The notes beneath the pieces were generated by a model. It saw nothing but the letters and a program-made list of their open reading frames with translations. It did no database searches and was not told the DNA's origin. Shown here in pieces: positions 25,137 through 32,592 of a DNA stretch of 64,000 nucleotides. Both the position numbers and the translations under genes were made by a program. The DNA is taken from contig NZ_JAERQM010000004.1 of assembly GCF_019029495.1 (NCBI RefSeq), positions 478,880 to 542,879 on the forward strand. Direction: 5' to 3'. Position 1 is the first letter of the stretch. The number at the start of each line of letters is the position of its first letter. Origin of the DNA: Falsiroseomonas oleicola. Lineage in GTDB: Bacteria; Pseudomonadota; Alphaproteobacteria; Acetobacterales; Acetobacteraceae.

Positions 25137-26081
25137 ATGACCAAGATGCGGATCGAGGGGTCCTTCGTTGCCCTCATCACCCCCTTCAATGCCGATGGCA
25201 GCGTCGATTTCGGCGGCTTCCGCACCCTGCTGAACTGGCAGGCGGCGCAGGGCACCTCCGCCGTGCTCATCATGGGCTCGACCGGGGAGGTCTCCATGCT
25301 GACGCCGGAGGAACGGCGCGAGATCGTCGAGAAGACCGCCGCGATGAAGCCGGGCAACATGAAGATGTTCTACGGCTGCACCGGCACCAGCACGGCGGCG
25401 ACCATCGCCTATCTGAAGCACGCCAAGGCGGCCGGTGCCGATGGCGCGATCCTGGCCGCGCCCGCCTATATCTGCGCGCCGGAGGATGACATCGAGGCCT
25501 TCTTCGCCGAATGCGCCGATGCGGTGGAATTGCCGATCGGCATCTATAACAACCCGCCGCGGGTGAAGTCCGACCTGCATTGGGACCATCTGCTGCGGCT
25601 GATGAAGCACCCGAACATCGTGGTGCTGAAGGAAAGCACCACCCGCGTCGGCCAGGTGGCGCAGGTCTGCGCGGCGCTGCCGGATGCGACCATCATGTGC
25701 TGCGACAGCCCCAATCTCGGCCTGGTGGTGCCCACCATGTCGCTCGGCGGCCATGGCACCGCGAACATGACCGGCAATATCGACCCGGCCGGCCTCGCGC
25801 TGCTGTCGACGCCCTGGAAGGACCCGGCGCAGTCGGTGGTGTTCCGGGACACCTATCTGCGGCTGCTGCCGCTGCTGCACTTCACCTATTCGGCCATCAA
25901 CCCGGTGGCGGTGAAGTCGCTGATGAAGGCGGTGGGGCTGCCGGCGGGCGATCTGCGCCGGCCGCTGACCGGGCTGAAGCCGGACCATCTGGCCAAGGGC
26001 CTCGCCATCGTCCGCGCGCTGGGCCTCGACAGCCAGTATGGCTGGAAGTCCGCGCCCGGCCTGCCGATGGCCGCGGAGTAA
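25137..26081 (+). CDS. DapA-family lyase/synthase (dihydrodipicolinate synthase superfamily)
   Basis: A 314-residue TIM-barrel class I aldolase. The Schiff-base lysine is in VVLKEST, the catalytic tyrosine in IYNNPPR, and the carboxylate-binding GSTGEVSMLTPEER loop is present. True DapA is near 292 residues and usually housekeeping; the surroundings here (Bug receptor, oxidoreductases) favour a catabolic member acting on a keto-acid. It is divergent from the Bug gene at 24963. The sulfite oxidase gene follows after six bases, so co-transcription is likely. Confidence 0.85.
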   Translation: MTKMRIEGSFVALITPFNADGSVDFGGFRTLLNWQAAQGTSAVLIMGSTGEVSMLTPEERREIVEKTAAMKPGNMKMFYGCTGTSTAATIAYLKHAKAAGADGAILAAPAYICAPEDDIEAFFAECADAVELPIGIYNNPPRVKSDLHWDHLLRLMKHPNIVVLKESTTRVGQVAQVCAALPDATIMCCDSPNLGLVVPTMSLGGHGTANMTGNIDPAGLALLSTPWKDPAQSVVFRDTYLRLLPLLHFTYSAINPVAVKSLMKAVGLPAGDLRRPLTGLKPDHLAKGLAIVRALGLDSQYGWKSAPGLPMAAE

Positions 26082-26087
26082 CGCCGC

Positions 26088-27320
26088 TTGACGCCAAAGG
26101 GGATGGTGCCAACGGGGTTGGCGCGCTGGCAGGCGGCGCTCGGAGCATCCATCCCCTTCGCGGCGCATCTGCCGGAAGGGCTGGTGCCGGCGCTGCTGGA
26201 ACGCCCCGTCGCCGTGCCCGGCAGCCATCCGCTGGACTGGCCGGGCAAGCAGGCGCTGGCGGTGCATGATAGCGCACCGCTCTGCGCCGAGACGCCGGAG
26301 GCGCTGCTGGATGAGGCGGTCACCTCCGCCGCGGCGATGTTCGTCCGCAACAATGGCGGCATCCCGCCGGAGCCCGCCGATCCCGATGCCTGGTCCTTCA
26401 CCGTGGATGGGGAGGTGCAGGCACCGCTGCGGCTGACGGTGGCGGAGCTTGCCGCGCGTTTCCGGGTGGTGACCCTGCAATTGCAGTTGGAATGCGGCGG
26501 CAATGGCCGCGCCTTCCACATGCCCGCCGCGCGGGGCAATCCCTGGCGCCAGGGGGCGATCAGCAATGGCGCATGGACAGGGGTGCGGCTGCGGGATGTG
26601 CTGCTGGCGGCCGGGCTGAAGGACAGCGCCGCCTATACCGGCCACTACGGCGCCGATCCGCATCTGTCGGGATCGAGCCAGCCCGCGATCTCTCGCGGCA
26701 TGCGTATCGCCAAGGCGATGGATGAGACGACGCTGCTGGCCTTCCGGCTGAATGGCGAACCCATCCCGCATCTGCATGGCGCGCCGCTGCGGCTGGTGGT
26801 GCCGGGCTGGCCCGGCAGCCTAAGCCAGAAGTGGTTGACCCGCATCTGGGTCCGCGATCGGCCGCATGACGGGCCAGGGATGGGAGGCACCAGCTACCGC
26901 ATCCCGGCGCGGCCGATCGAGCCGGGTCAGGCGCATGACGGCGCGGATTTCGTGGAGCTGGAGAGCATGCCCGTGCGCTCCATCCTGTCCTCCCATGCCC
27001 ATGGGGCAAGGCTGCCGGCGGGGACGCGCACGCTGGATCTGCGCGGCGCCGCCTGGGCCGGTGACCTGACGGTGCGGCGGATGGAGGTCAGCCGGGATTT
27101 TGGCGCGAGCTGGCAGGACATGGACTTCGCCGAACCGGCCAACCGCCATGCCTGGCAGCGCTGGACGGGCCAGGTCGACCTGCCGGCGGATGGCTATTAC
27201 GAGATCTGGTATCGCGCCACGGACAGCGAAGGCCGGACACAGCCGCTGCATGCGACGAACTGGAATCCGCAGGGCTATGCCGCCAACCCCCTGGGCCGCA
27301 GCGGCTTGTTGATCGGCTGA
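26088..27320 (+). CDS. Sulfite oxidase-family molybdoenzyme, paralog with eroded Tat signal
   Basis: A 410-residue molybdopterin oxidoreductase. The molybdenum-ligating cysteine is in LQLECGGNGR (residue 136), with SNGAWTGVRLRDVL, HLHGAPLRLVVPGWPG and the C-terminal dimerisation domain (SRDFGASWQDMDF). Compared with the next gene the N-terminal 45 residues are homologous only in the later part of the signal (ALGASIPFA, LPALLERP) and contain no twin arginine, so export is doubtful. TTG at 26088 is preferred because GGAG lies eight bases upstream; ATG at 26103 is the alternative. Confidence 0.85.
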   Translation: MTPKGMVPTGLARWQAALGASIPFAAHLPEGLVPALLERPVAVPGSHPLDWPGKQALAVHDSAPLCAETPEALLDEAVTSAAAMFVRNNGGIPPEPADPDAWSFTVDGEVQAPLRLTVAELAARFRVVTLQLQLECGGNGRAFHMPAARGNPWRQGAISNGAWTGVRLRDVLLAAGLKDSAAYTGHYGADPHLSGSSQPAISRGMRIAKAMDETTLLAFRLNGEPIPHLHGAPLRLVVPGWPGSLSQKWLTRIWVRDRPHDGPGMGGTSYRIPARPIEPGQAHDGADFVELESMPVRSILSSHAHGARLPAGTRTLDLRGAAWAGDLTVRRMEVSRDFGASWQDMDFAEPANRHAWQRWTGQVDLPADGYYEIWYRATDSEGRTQPLHATNWNPQGYAANPLGRSGLLIG

Positions 27321-27390
27321 TCGCGATCGTCCCTTGTGCCGATGGGGGGCGTGGTCAATTCTTCCACCAACGACAACGGAGGAAGCAGCC

Positions 27391-28707
27391 ATGACGCGCA
27401 AGATCGAGCGTTCCGTGCAGGAACTGTATCGCGACGATCCGGAACGTGCCGATGCGCTGGCCTTCGGCCGGCGCGGCGCGCTGAAGGGCGCGGCCCTGGC
27501 GGCCATGGGGGGCGCGGTCGGGGCTGCGATCCCCTTCGCCGGTACCATGCCCGGCGGCACCTTGCCGGCGCTGTTCAGCCGGCCGGCCGCCGCCCAGGGC
27601 ACGGGCCCCGAAATCCTGCGCATGGAGGGCAAGGGTCCGCTGATCCTGCAAGGCGAGCGCCCGCTGAATGCCGAGACGCCCGAGACTTTGCTCGATGAGC
27701 CGGTGACCTCCGCCCGGAACATGTTCATCCGCAACAATGGCGGCCTGCCGGACGTGCCCGCCGACCCGCGCGGCTGGAAGCTGACCGTGGATGGGGAGGT
27801 GAACACCAAGCTGGAACTGACGGTGGCGGAGCTGGAGTCGCGCTTCCCCGTCATCACCCGGCAGTTGCAGCTGGAATGCGGCGGCAATGGCCGCAGCTTC
27901 TACGCCCCCCAGACCCGCGGCAACCAATGGGGCAATGGCGCCATCAGCAATGGCGAATGGACCGGCGTGCGGCTGCGGGACGTGCTCCAGGCGGCCGGGC
28001 TGAAACCCTCCGCCGTCGCCACCGGCCATTACGGCGCCGACCCGCATCTGTCGGGCGAGCCGGGCCGGCCGGCCATCGCACGCGGCATGCGGATCGCCAA
28101 GGCGATGGAGGAGGACACGCTGCTGGCCTTCCGCCTGAATGGGGAGGCGATTCCGCATCTGCACGGCGCGCCGCTGCGCCTGGTGACGCCGGGCTGGCCG
28201 GGCAGCCTCAGCCAGAAGTGGCTCAACCGGATCTGGGTGCGCGACAAGCCGCATGACGGGCCGGGCATGGGCGGCACCAGCTACCGCGTGCCGGTGCGGC
28301 CGATCGTGCCAGGCAGCAGCAACAATGGTGCCGATTTCGCGGATCTGGAGAGCATGCCGGTGCGCTCCATCCTCTCCTCCCACGCGCATGGGTCGCGGTT
28401 GGCGGCCGGGACGCGCGCGCTGGATCTGCGCGGCGCCGCCTGGGCCGGGGACCTGACGGTGCAAGCGGTGCATGCCAGCGTCGATTTCGGCGCGACCTGG
28501 ACCGAGATGCAGGTGGCCGCTCCGGCCAATGCCCATGCCTGGCAACGCTGGACCGGGCGCGTCAGCCTGCCGGCGGATGGCTATTACGAGGTCTGGTACC
28601 GCGCCACCGACAGCCAGGGCCGCATGCAGCCGCATCTGCCGGCCAACTGGAATCCCCAGGGCTATGGCGGCAATGCGATCAGCCGCGCGGCGATCCTCGT
28701 CGGATGA
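27391..28707 (+). CDS. Sulfite dehydrogenase, molybdopterin subunit (SorA/SorT-like), Tat-exported
   Basis: A 438-residue periplasmic molybdoenzyme predicted to oxidise sulfite to sulfate and pass electrons to a c-type cytochrome. A twin-arginine signal (FGRRGALKGAAL, arginines 27-28) ends near AAAQG. The Mo-binding cysteine is at 163 in LQLECGGNGR, and HLHGAPLRLV, MGGTSYR and the C-terminal Ig-like domain follow. A GGAGG site precedes ATG 27391. The cytochrome gene overlaps its stop (ATGA). It is a close tandem paralog of the gene before it. Confidence 0.9.
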   Translation: MTRKIERSVQELYRDDPERADALAFGRRGALKGAALAAMGGAVGAAIPFAGTMPGGTLPALFSRPAAAQGTGPEILRMEGKGPLILQGERPLNAETPETLLDEPVTSARNMFIRNNGGLPDVPADPRGWKLTVDGEVNTKLELTVAELESRFPVITRQLQLECGGNGRSFYAPQTRGNQWGNGAISNGEWTGVRLRDVLQAAGLKPSAVATGHYGADPHLSGEPGRPAIARGMRIAKAMEEDTLLAFRLNGEAIPHLHGAPLRLVTPGWPGSLSQKWLNRIWVRDKPHDGPGMGGTSYRVPVRPIVPGSSNNGADFADLESMPVRSILSSHAHGSRLAAGTRALDLRGAAWAGDLTVQAVHASVDFGATWTEMQVAAPANAHAWQRWTGRVSLPADGYYEVWYRATDSQGRMQPHLPANWNPQGYGGNAISRAAILVG

Positions 28708-29072
28708 GGCTGCGGCTCACGGCCCTGGCCTGGCTCGCGATCCTCGTGCCGACGCTGGCGCTCGGCCAGGGCGCCAGCCAGGCGGATGAGGCGCTGGCCC
28801 TGCAACAGCGCGCGGAGGAGGAGACGGTGCTGACGGAAGGCGAGGGCCGGTCGGAGGTCTTCGGCTACTGCACCGCCTGCCACAACACCGCGCTGATCCG
28901 CCGCAGCCGCTTCACCCGCCCGCAATGGGACGGGCTGATGGACTGGATGACGGAACGCCACGGCATGAACCCGCTGGAGGGTGAGTTCCGCGACACCATC
29001 GTGGACTATCTCGCCCGCCATTACGGCCCTGCCCAGGCGCCGGCGCGGGGGCGAAATCCCTTCCTGAATTAG
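28704..29072 (+). CDS. c-type cytochrome, probable electron acceptor of sulfite dehydrogenase (SorB-like)
   Basis: A 122-residue exported protein with a signal peptide (RLTALAWLAILVPTLALGQG) and one covalent heme site, CTACH at residues 56-60. The likely distal methionine is in the WMTERHGMNPLEG region. The arrangement after a SorA-like gene with a four-base ATGA overlap matches the SorAB sulfite:cytochrome c oxidoreductase, in which the cytochrome takes electrons from the molybdenum subunit. Partnership is inferred from the coupling. Confidence 0.82.
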   Translation: MRLRLTALAWLAILVPTLALGQGASQADEALALQQRAEEETVLTEGEGRSEVFGYCTACHNTALIRRSRFTRPQWDGLMDWMTERHGMNPLEGEFRDTIVDYLARHYGPAQAPARGRNPFLN

Positions 29073-29076
29073 CGAC

Positions 29077-29724
29077 TCAAGCTTCCGCCAGCGCCGCCCG
29101 CACGAAGCTGGCGGTGCTGCGGTAATGGGCCTGCAGCAGCGGGACGGCGCGCGCCACATCCCGCGCCAGCGCCGCCTCCGCGATCGCTGCGTGCTCCGCC
29201 GCCACGTCCCGGCCGGGATAGGCGACGCGGCGCGCCAGCGCCCGGAAACGCTCCGCCTTCTCCCGCAAGGCCTCCGCCATGCCACACAAGGTGGGGGAGG
29301 GGCAGCCGGCGAGCAGCGCCTGGTGGAAGGCGGCGTGGGCTTCCTCCCACCCCGCATCCGCCCGCTTCAGCCGGCCGAGCCGCCACTGGGCGAGCACCAG
29401 CGCCTCCTCCCACCCCTGGTCGCCGGCGGCGAGGCTTTCGCGCAGCACCACCTCCTCCAGCCAGCAGCGGGCGCGCACCAGCTCGTCGAAATCGGCCACG
29501 CTGGCGGGGGCGGCGCGGAAGCCGCGCTGGTCCAGCCGTTCCACAAGGCCCTCGCTGGTCAGGGAGGCCAGCGCCTCCCGCACCGGGCTGGGGCCGGTAC
29601 CGTAGCTGGCGGCCAGCGCCTGCACCTTCAGCTTCGCCCCGGGCGGCAGCACGCCGCGCAGCAGGTCGGCGCGCAGGCGGCGCTGCACCAGGGTGGCGAG
29701 GGTGTTTTCAGGCATCTCTTGCAT
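29077..29724 (-). CDS. GntR-family transcriptional regulator (FCD/FadR subfamily)
   Basis: A 215-residue regulator. Residues 5-75 form the winged helix (LRGVLPPGAKLKVQALAASYG, then SPVREALASLTSEGLVERL), and the rest is the all-helical FCD ligand-binding domain, with metal-type histidines in AHAAFHQALL and AEHAAI. It is divergent from the fumarylacetoacetase-like gene and separated from it by 55 bases that contain an operator-like palindrome. It probably represses that catabolic operon until a carboxylate inducer is present. ATG at 29724 or 29715. Confidence 0.9.
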   Translation of the reverse strand: MQEMPENTLATLVQRRLRADLLRGVLPPGAKLKVQALAASYGTGPSPVREALASLTSEGLVERLDQRGFRAAPASVADFDELVRARCWLEEVVLRESLAAGDQGWEEALVLAQWRLGRLKRADAGWEEAHAAFHQALLAGCPSPTLCGMAEALREKAERFRALARRVAYPGRDVAAEHAAIAEAALARDVARAVPLLQAHYRSTASFVRAALAEA

Positions 29725-29732
29725 GCGGCGAG

Positions 29733-29768
29733 TTTTATCGACAAAATCCGCTTCACGCCAGTTTTGTC
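29733..29768. promoter_or_regulatory. Putative GntR operator in divergent intergenic region
   Basis: TTTTATCGACAAAA at 29733-29746 is a 14-base near-palindrome centred on TCGA with one mismatched pair. A second half-site, TTTTGTC (29762-29768), is the exact complement of GACAAAA (29740-29746). The pair lies between the GntR gene and the hydrolase gene it faces. AT-rich TNGTCNNACNA-like palindromes are usual for FCD-type GntR operators. Confidence 0.6.
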
Positions 29769-29779
29769 GGGAATAGAAA

Positions 29780-30652
29780 ATGCGTCTGCTGAGCTTTCAG
29801 GATGAGGGCCGGATCGCCGCCGGGGTGCGGATCGGGGACCAGGTCGTGCCCGTCGCCGCGCTGCCGGGCTTTCCCGACGATGCGCTGGCGCTGATCCAGG
29901 CCGGCGGCGACACGCTGGCGCGGCTGGATGCGGCGGCGAAGGCCGCGCCGGCCTCCACCCACAAGGCGCTGGCCGTGCTGACTCTGGCCATGCCGATCGC
30001 CAGGCCGGGCAAGGTGGTCTGCATCGGGCTGAACTACGCGCTGCATGCGAAGGAGGGTGGCAACCCCATCCCCGACTATCCGGCCGTCTTCCTGCGGGTG
30101 CAGACCAGCCTGACCGGCCCCAACCAGCCGATGCTGCGCCCCAAGGGCGCCTCGGAGAAGCTGGATTACGAGGCGGAGCTGGCCATCATCATCGGCAAGA
30201 CGGCGCGTAACGTGCCGGAGGCGCAGGCGCTGGACCATGTCGCCGGCTATTCGCTGTTCAATGACGGCTCCGTCCGCGACTACCAGCGCAAGTCCACGCA
30301 ATGGACCATGGGCAAGAATTTCGACCGGACCGGCGCCTTCGGGCCGGAGATCGTCACGGCCGATGAGCTGCCGCCCGGTGCCGCGCCGCTGCGCATCACC
30401 GCCCGTGTCGGTGGCCAGACGGTGCAGGACAGCACCACGGGCGACATGATCTTCTCCGTCGCCCGCTGCATCGCGATCCTGTCGGAGGTGATGACGCTGG
30501 AACCGGGCGACGTGATCGCCACCGGCACGCCTTCCGGCGTCGGCTATGCCCGCAAGCCGCCGCTGTTCCTGGCCCCCGGCATGGTCGTGGAGATCGAGGT
30601 CGAGGGTGTGGGCGTGCTGCGCAACAGCATCGAGGATGATCCCGCCTTCTGA
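29780..30652 (+). CDS. Fumarylacetoacetate hydrolase-family protein
   Basis: A 290-residue hydrolase/decarboxylase-fold enzyme. The C-terminal catalytic domain starts near VCIGLNYALHAKEGG, with metal ligands in KLDYEAELAIIIGK and GYSLFNDGSVRDYQ, the conserved KNFDRTGAFGP loop, and GDVIATGTPSGVG. Family members act on acylpyruvates, oxaloacetate or meta-cleavage products in aromatic degradation. It is first in a run with a Bug receptor and an intradiol dioxygenase, and is probably under the divergent GntR protein. Exact substrate unknown. Confidence 0.88.
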   Translation: MRLLSFQDEGRIAAGVRIGDQVVPVAALPGFPDDALALIQAGGDTLARLDAAAKAAPASTHKALAVLTLAMPIARPGKVVCIGLNYALHAKEGGNPIPDYPAVFLRVQTSLTGPNQPMLRPKGASEKLDYEAELAIIIGKTARNVPEAQALDHVAGYSLFNDGSVRDYQRKSTQWTMGKNFDRTGAFGPEIVTADELPPGAAPLRITARVGGQTVQDSTTGDMIFSVARCIAILSEVMTLEPGDVIATGTPSGVGYARKPPLFLAPGMVVEIEVEGVGVLRNSIEDDPAF

Positions 30653-30682
30653 AAGCGGGCTGCCGACAGGGAGGAAACACCA

Positions 30683-31651
30683 ATGAAAAACACGAAGATG
30701 GGGCGCCGCGCCATGCTGGCCGGCGCGGGCGTTCTGCTGGCCACGCCGCGGCTGGCGCTGGCCGCCTGGCCGGAACGGCCGCTGCGCATCCTGGTGGCCT
30801 TTCCGCCAGGCAGTTCCACCGATGTGGTGGCCCGCGCTTTGGCCCAGAAATTCACCGAGAACACCGGCCATGCCGCCGTGGTGGAGAATCGCGCCGGGGC
30901 GGGTGGCAATCTCGGCACCCAGGCGGTGAAGGCCTCCAGCGACGGCCACACGCTGCTGATGCACTCCACCGCCTTCTGCGTGAATCCCAGCCTGTATCGC
31001 AATGCCGGCTACACGCTGGAGGATTTCGCCACCATCGCCGTGGTGGCGACGGCGCCCAATGCCCTGTTCGTGCATCCCTCCATCCCCGCCACCAGCCTGG
31101 CGGAGCTGATCGCGCATATCCGCGCCAATCCCGGCATCGGCTATGCCCATTCCGGCACCGGCACCACGCCGCATCTGGGGGCGGAGCTGCTGTTTCGCAC
31201 GCTCGCCAGGGTGGAGGCGACGCCGGTGGCCTTCGGCCCCGCCCAGGCCGCAACGGCCGTGGTCGGCAACCAGGCGCCGATCGGCAGCACCAGCCTGCCG
31301 CCGGCCTTGCCGCTGATCCGGGAAGGCCGCGTGCGCGCCATCGCCGTGGCAGGGGCCGAGCGCGACCCGAACCTGCCCGATGTGCCGACCGTCGCCGAAC
31401 AGGGCTATCCCGGCTTCGCCGCCACCACCTGGTTCGGCATGTTCGCCCCCGCCCGCATGCCGGCGGAGGCGCTGCGCCTGCTGCTGGCGGAGGTGCCGAA
31501 GGCCATGGCCGCGCCCGACCTGAAGGCGCGACTTGCCGCGCTGTCACTGACCGATCCCGGCCTGTCCGGCGAGGCGGCGGCGAGCTTCGTGCGGCGCGAG
31601 GCCACCACCTGGGCCGAGGTCATCCGCACCTCCGGCGCCACCGCGGATTGA
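30683..31651 (+). CDS. Bug/TctC-family periplasmic substrate-binding protein
   Basis: A 322-residue binding protein with a basic signal peptide (MKNTKMGRRAMLAGAGVLLATPRLALA), followed by AWPERPLRILVAFPPGSSTDVVAR, VVENRAGAGGNLGTQAV and a C-terminal FGMFAPARMPAEAL segment, the standard Bug profile. It lies 30 bases after the hydrolase gene with a GGGAGGAAA ribosome-binding site, and 10 bases before the dioxygenase gene. The ligand is plausibly an aromatic or carboxylic acid feeding those enzymes. Membrane subunits are not encoded here. Confidence 0.92.
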   Translation: MKNTKMGRRAMLAGAGVLLATPRLALAAWPERPLRILVAFPPGSSTDVVARALAQKFTENTGHAAVVENRAGAGGNLGTQAVKASSDGHTLLMHSTAFCVNPSLYRNAGYTLEDFATIAVVATAPNALFVHPSIPATSLAELIAHIRANPGIGYAHSGTGTTPHLGAELLFRTLARVEATPVAFGPAQAATAVVGNQAPIGSTSLPPALPLIREGRVRAIAVAGAERDPNLPDVPTVAEQGYPGFAATTWFGMFAPARMPAEALRLLLAEVPKAMAAPDLKARLAALSLTDPGLSGEAAASFVRREATTWAEVIRTSGATAD

Positions 31652-31661
31652 GGCGACCATC

Positions 31662-32534
31662 ATGCGCGACGTGACCCCCGAGACCCTGACACAGACCTTC
31701 GCCGCCTATGCCGCCAAGGCCGAGGACCCCCGGCTGCGCGAGGTTCTGTGCAGCCTGGCCAGGCACCTGCACGGCTTCGTGCGGGAGACCGGGCTGACCC
31801 ATGCCGAATGGACGGCCGGATTGCAGGCCCTGACCCGGGCCGGGGAGATCACCACGCCGGAACGCAACGAGTTCATCCTGTTCAGCGACCTGTTCGGCGT
31901 CTCCGCTTTGGTGGACATGGTGAACACGCCGGCGGGGGCGACGAGCTGTTCCAATCTCGGCCCGTTCCACCAGCGCGGCGCGCCGCCGCTGGCCGATGGC
32001 GGCGACCTGTGGAAGGGCCAGCCCGGGCAGGTGATGGTGGTCACCGGCCGGGTGCTGGATGCGGCAGGCGGGCAGGGGGGGGTGGCCGGCGCCACGCTCG
32101 ACATGTGGCAGAACGCCGATAACGGCTTCTACGCGGCGCAGGATGCGGACCAGCCGGCGAAGAACTACCACGGCATGCTGAGCTGCGCGGCAGATGGCAG
32201 CTTCGCCTTCACCACCACGCGTCCGCAGCCCTATACCGTGCCCTATGACGGCCCGGCCGGGGACATGCTGCGCGGCCTGGCGCGGGATGCCTGGCGGCCG
32301 GCGCATCTGCACGTCATCGCCGAGGCACCCGGCTTCCGGCCGCTGGTGACGGAGCTGTTCCTGGAGGACGATCCCTATCTCGACACGGATGCGGTGTTTG
32401 GCGTGCGCGCCGATCTCGTCGTCCGGTTGGGCGAGATGCGGCGGGAAGCAGCGCCCGCGCGACTCCAGGCCAGGGCCGCATTGCCCGAAAAGGTGCTGCA
32501 TGCGGAGCTGCTGATCCGGATGGCGCGCGCTTAA
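31662..32534 (+). CDS. Intradiol ring-cleavage dioxygenase (hydroxyquinol/catechol 1,2-dioxygenase-like)
   Basis: A 290-residue non-heme Fe(III) enzyme. The N-terminal helical linker (residues 1-100, dimerising) and the catalytic beta domain are both present. Iron ligands are visible as the tyrosines in NGFYAAQ and QPYTVPYDGP and the HLH pair in WRPAHLHVIAEAPGF. Length and the linker domain favour hydroxyquinol or catechol 1,2-dioxygenase over protocatechuate 3,4-dioxygenase. Together with the hydrolase and the Bug receptor upstream it suggests import and cleavage of an aromatic compound. Confidence 0.88.
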   Translation: MRDVTPETLTQTFAAYAAKAEDPRLREVLCSLARHLHGFVRETGLTHAEWTAGLQALTRAGEITTPERNEFILFSDLFGVSALVDMVNTPAGATSCSNLGPFHQRGAPPLADGGDLWKGQPGQVMVVTGRVLDAAGGQGGVAGATLDMWQNADNGFYAAQDADQPAKNYHGMLSCAADGSFAFTTTRPQPYTVPYDGPAGDMLRGLARDAWRPAHLHVIAEAPGFRPLVTELFLEDDPYLDTDAVFGVRADLVVRLGEMRREAAPARLQARAALPEKVLHAELLIRMARA

Positions 32535-32592
32535 CCGGACGTTCAGCGAAACGAGGTAGTTCCGGGCTGCCCAACAGCCAGGAAGGCCGCAG

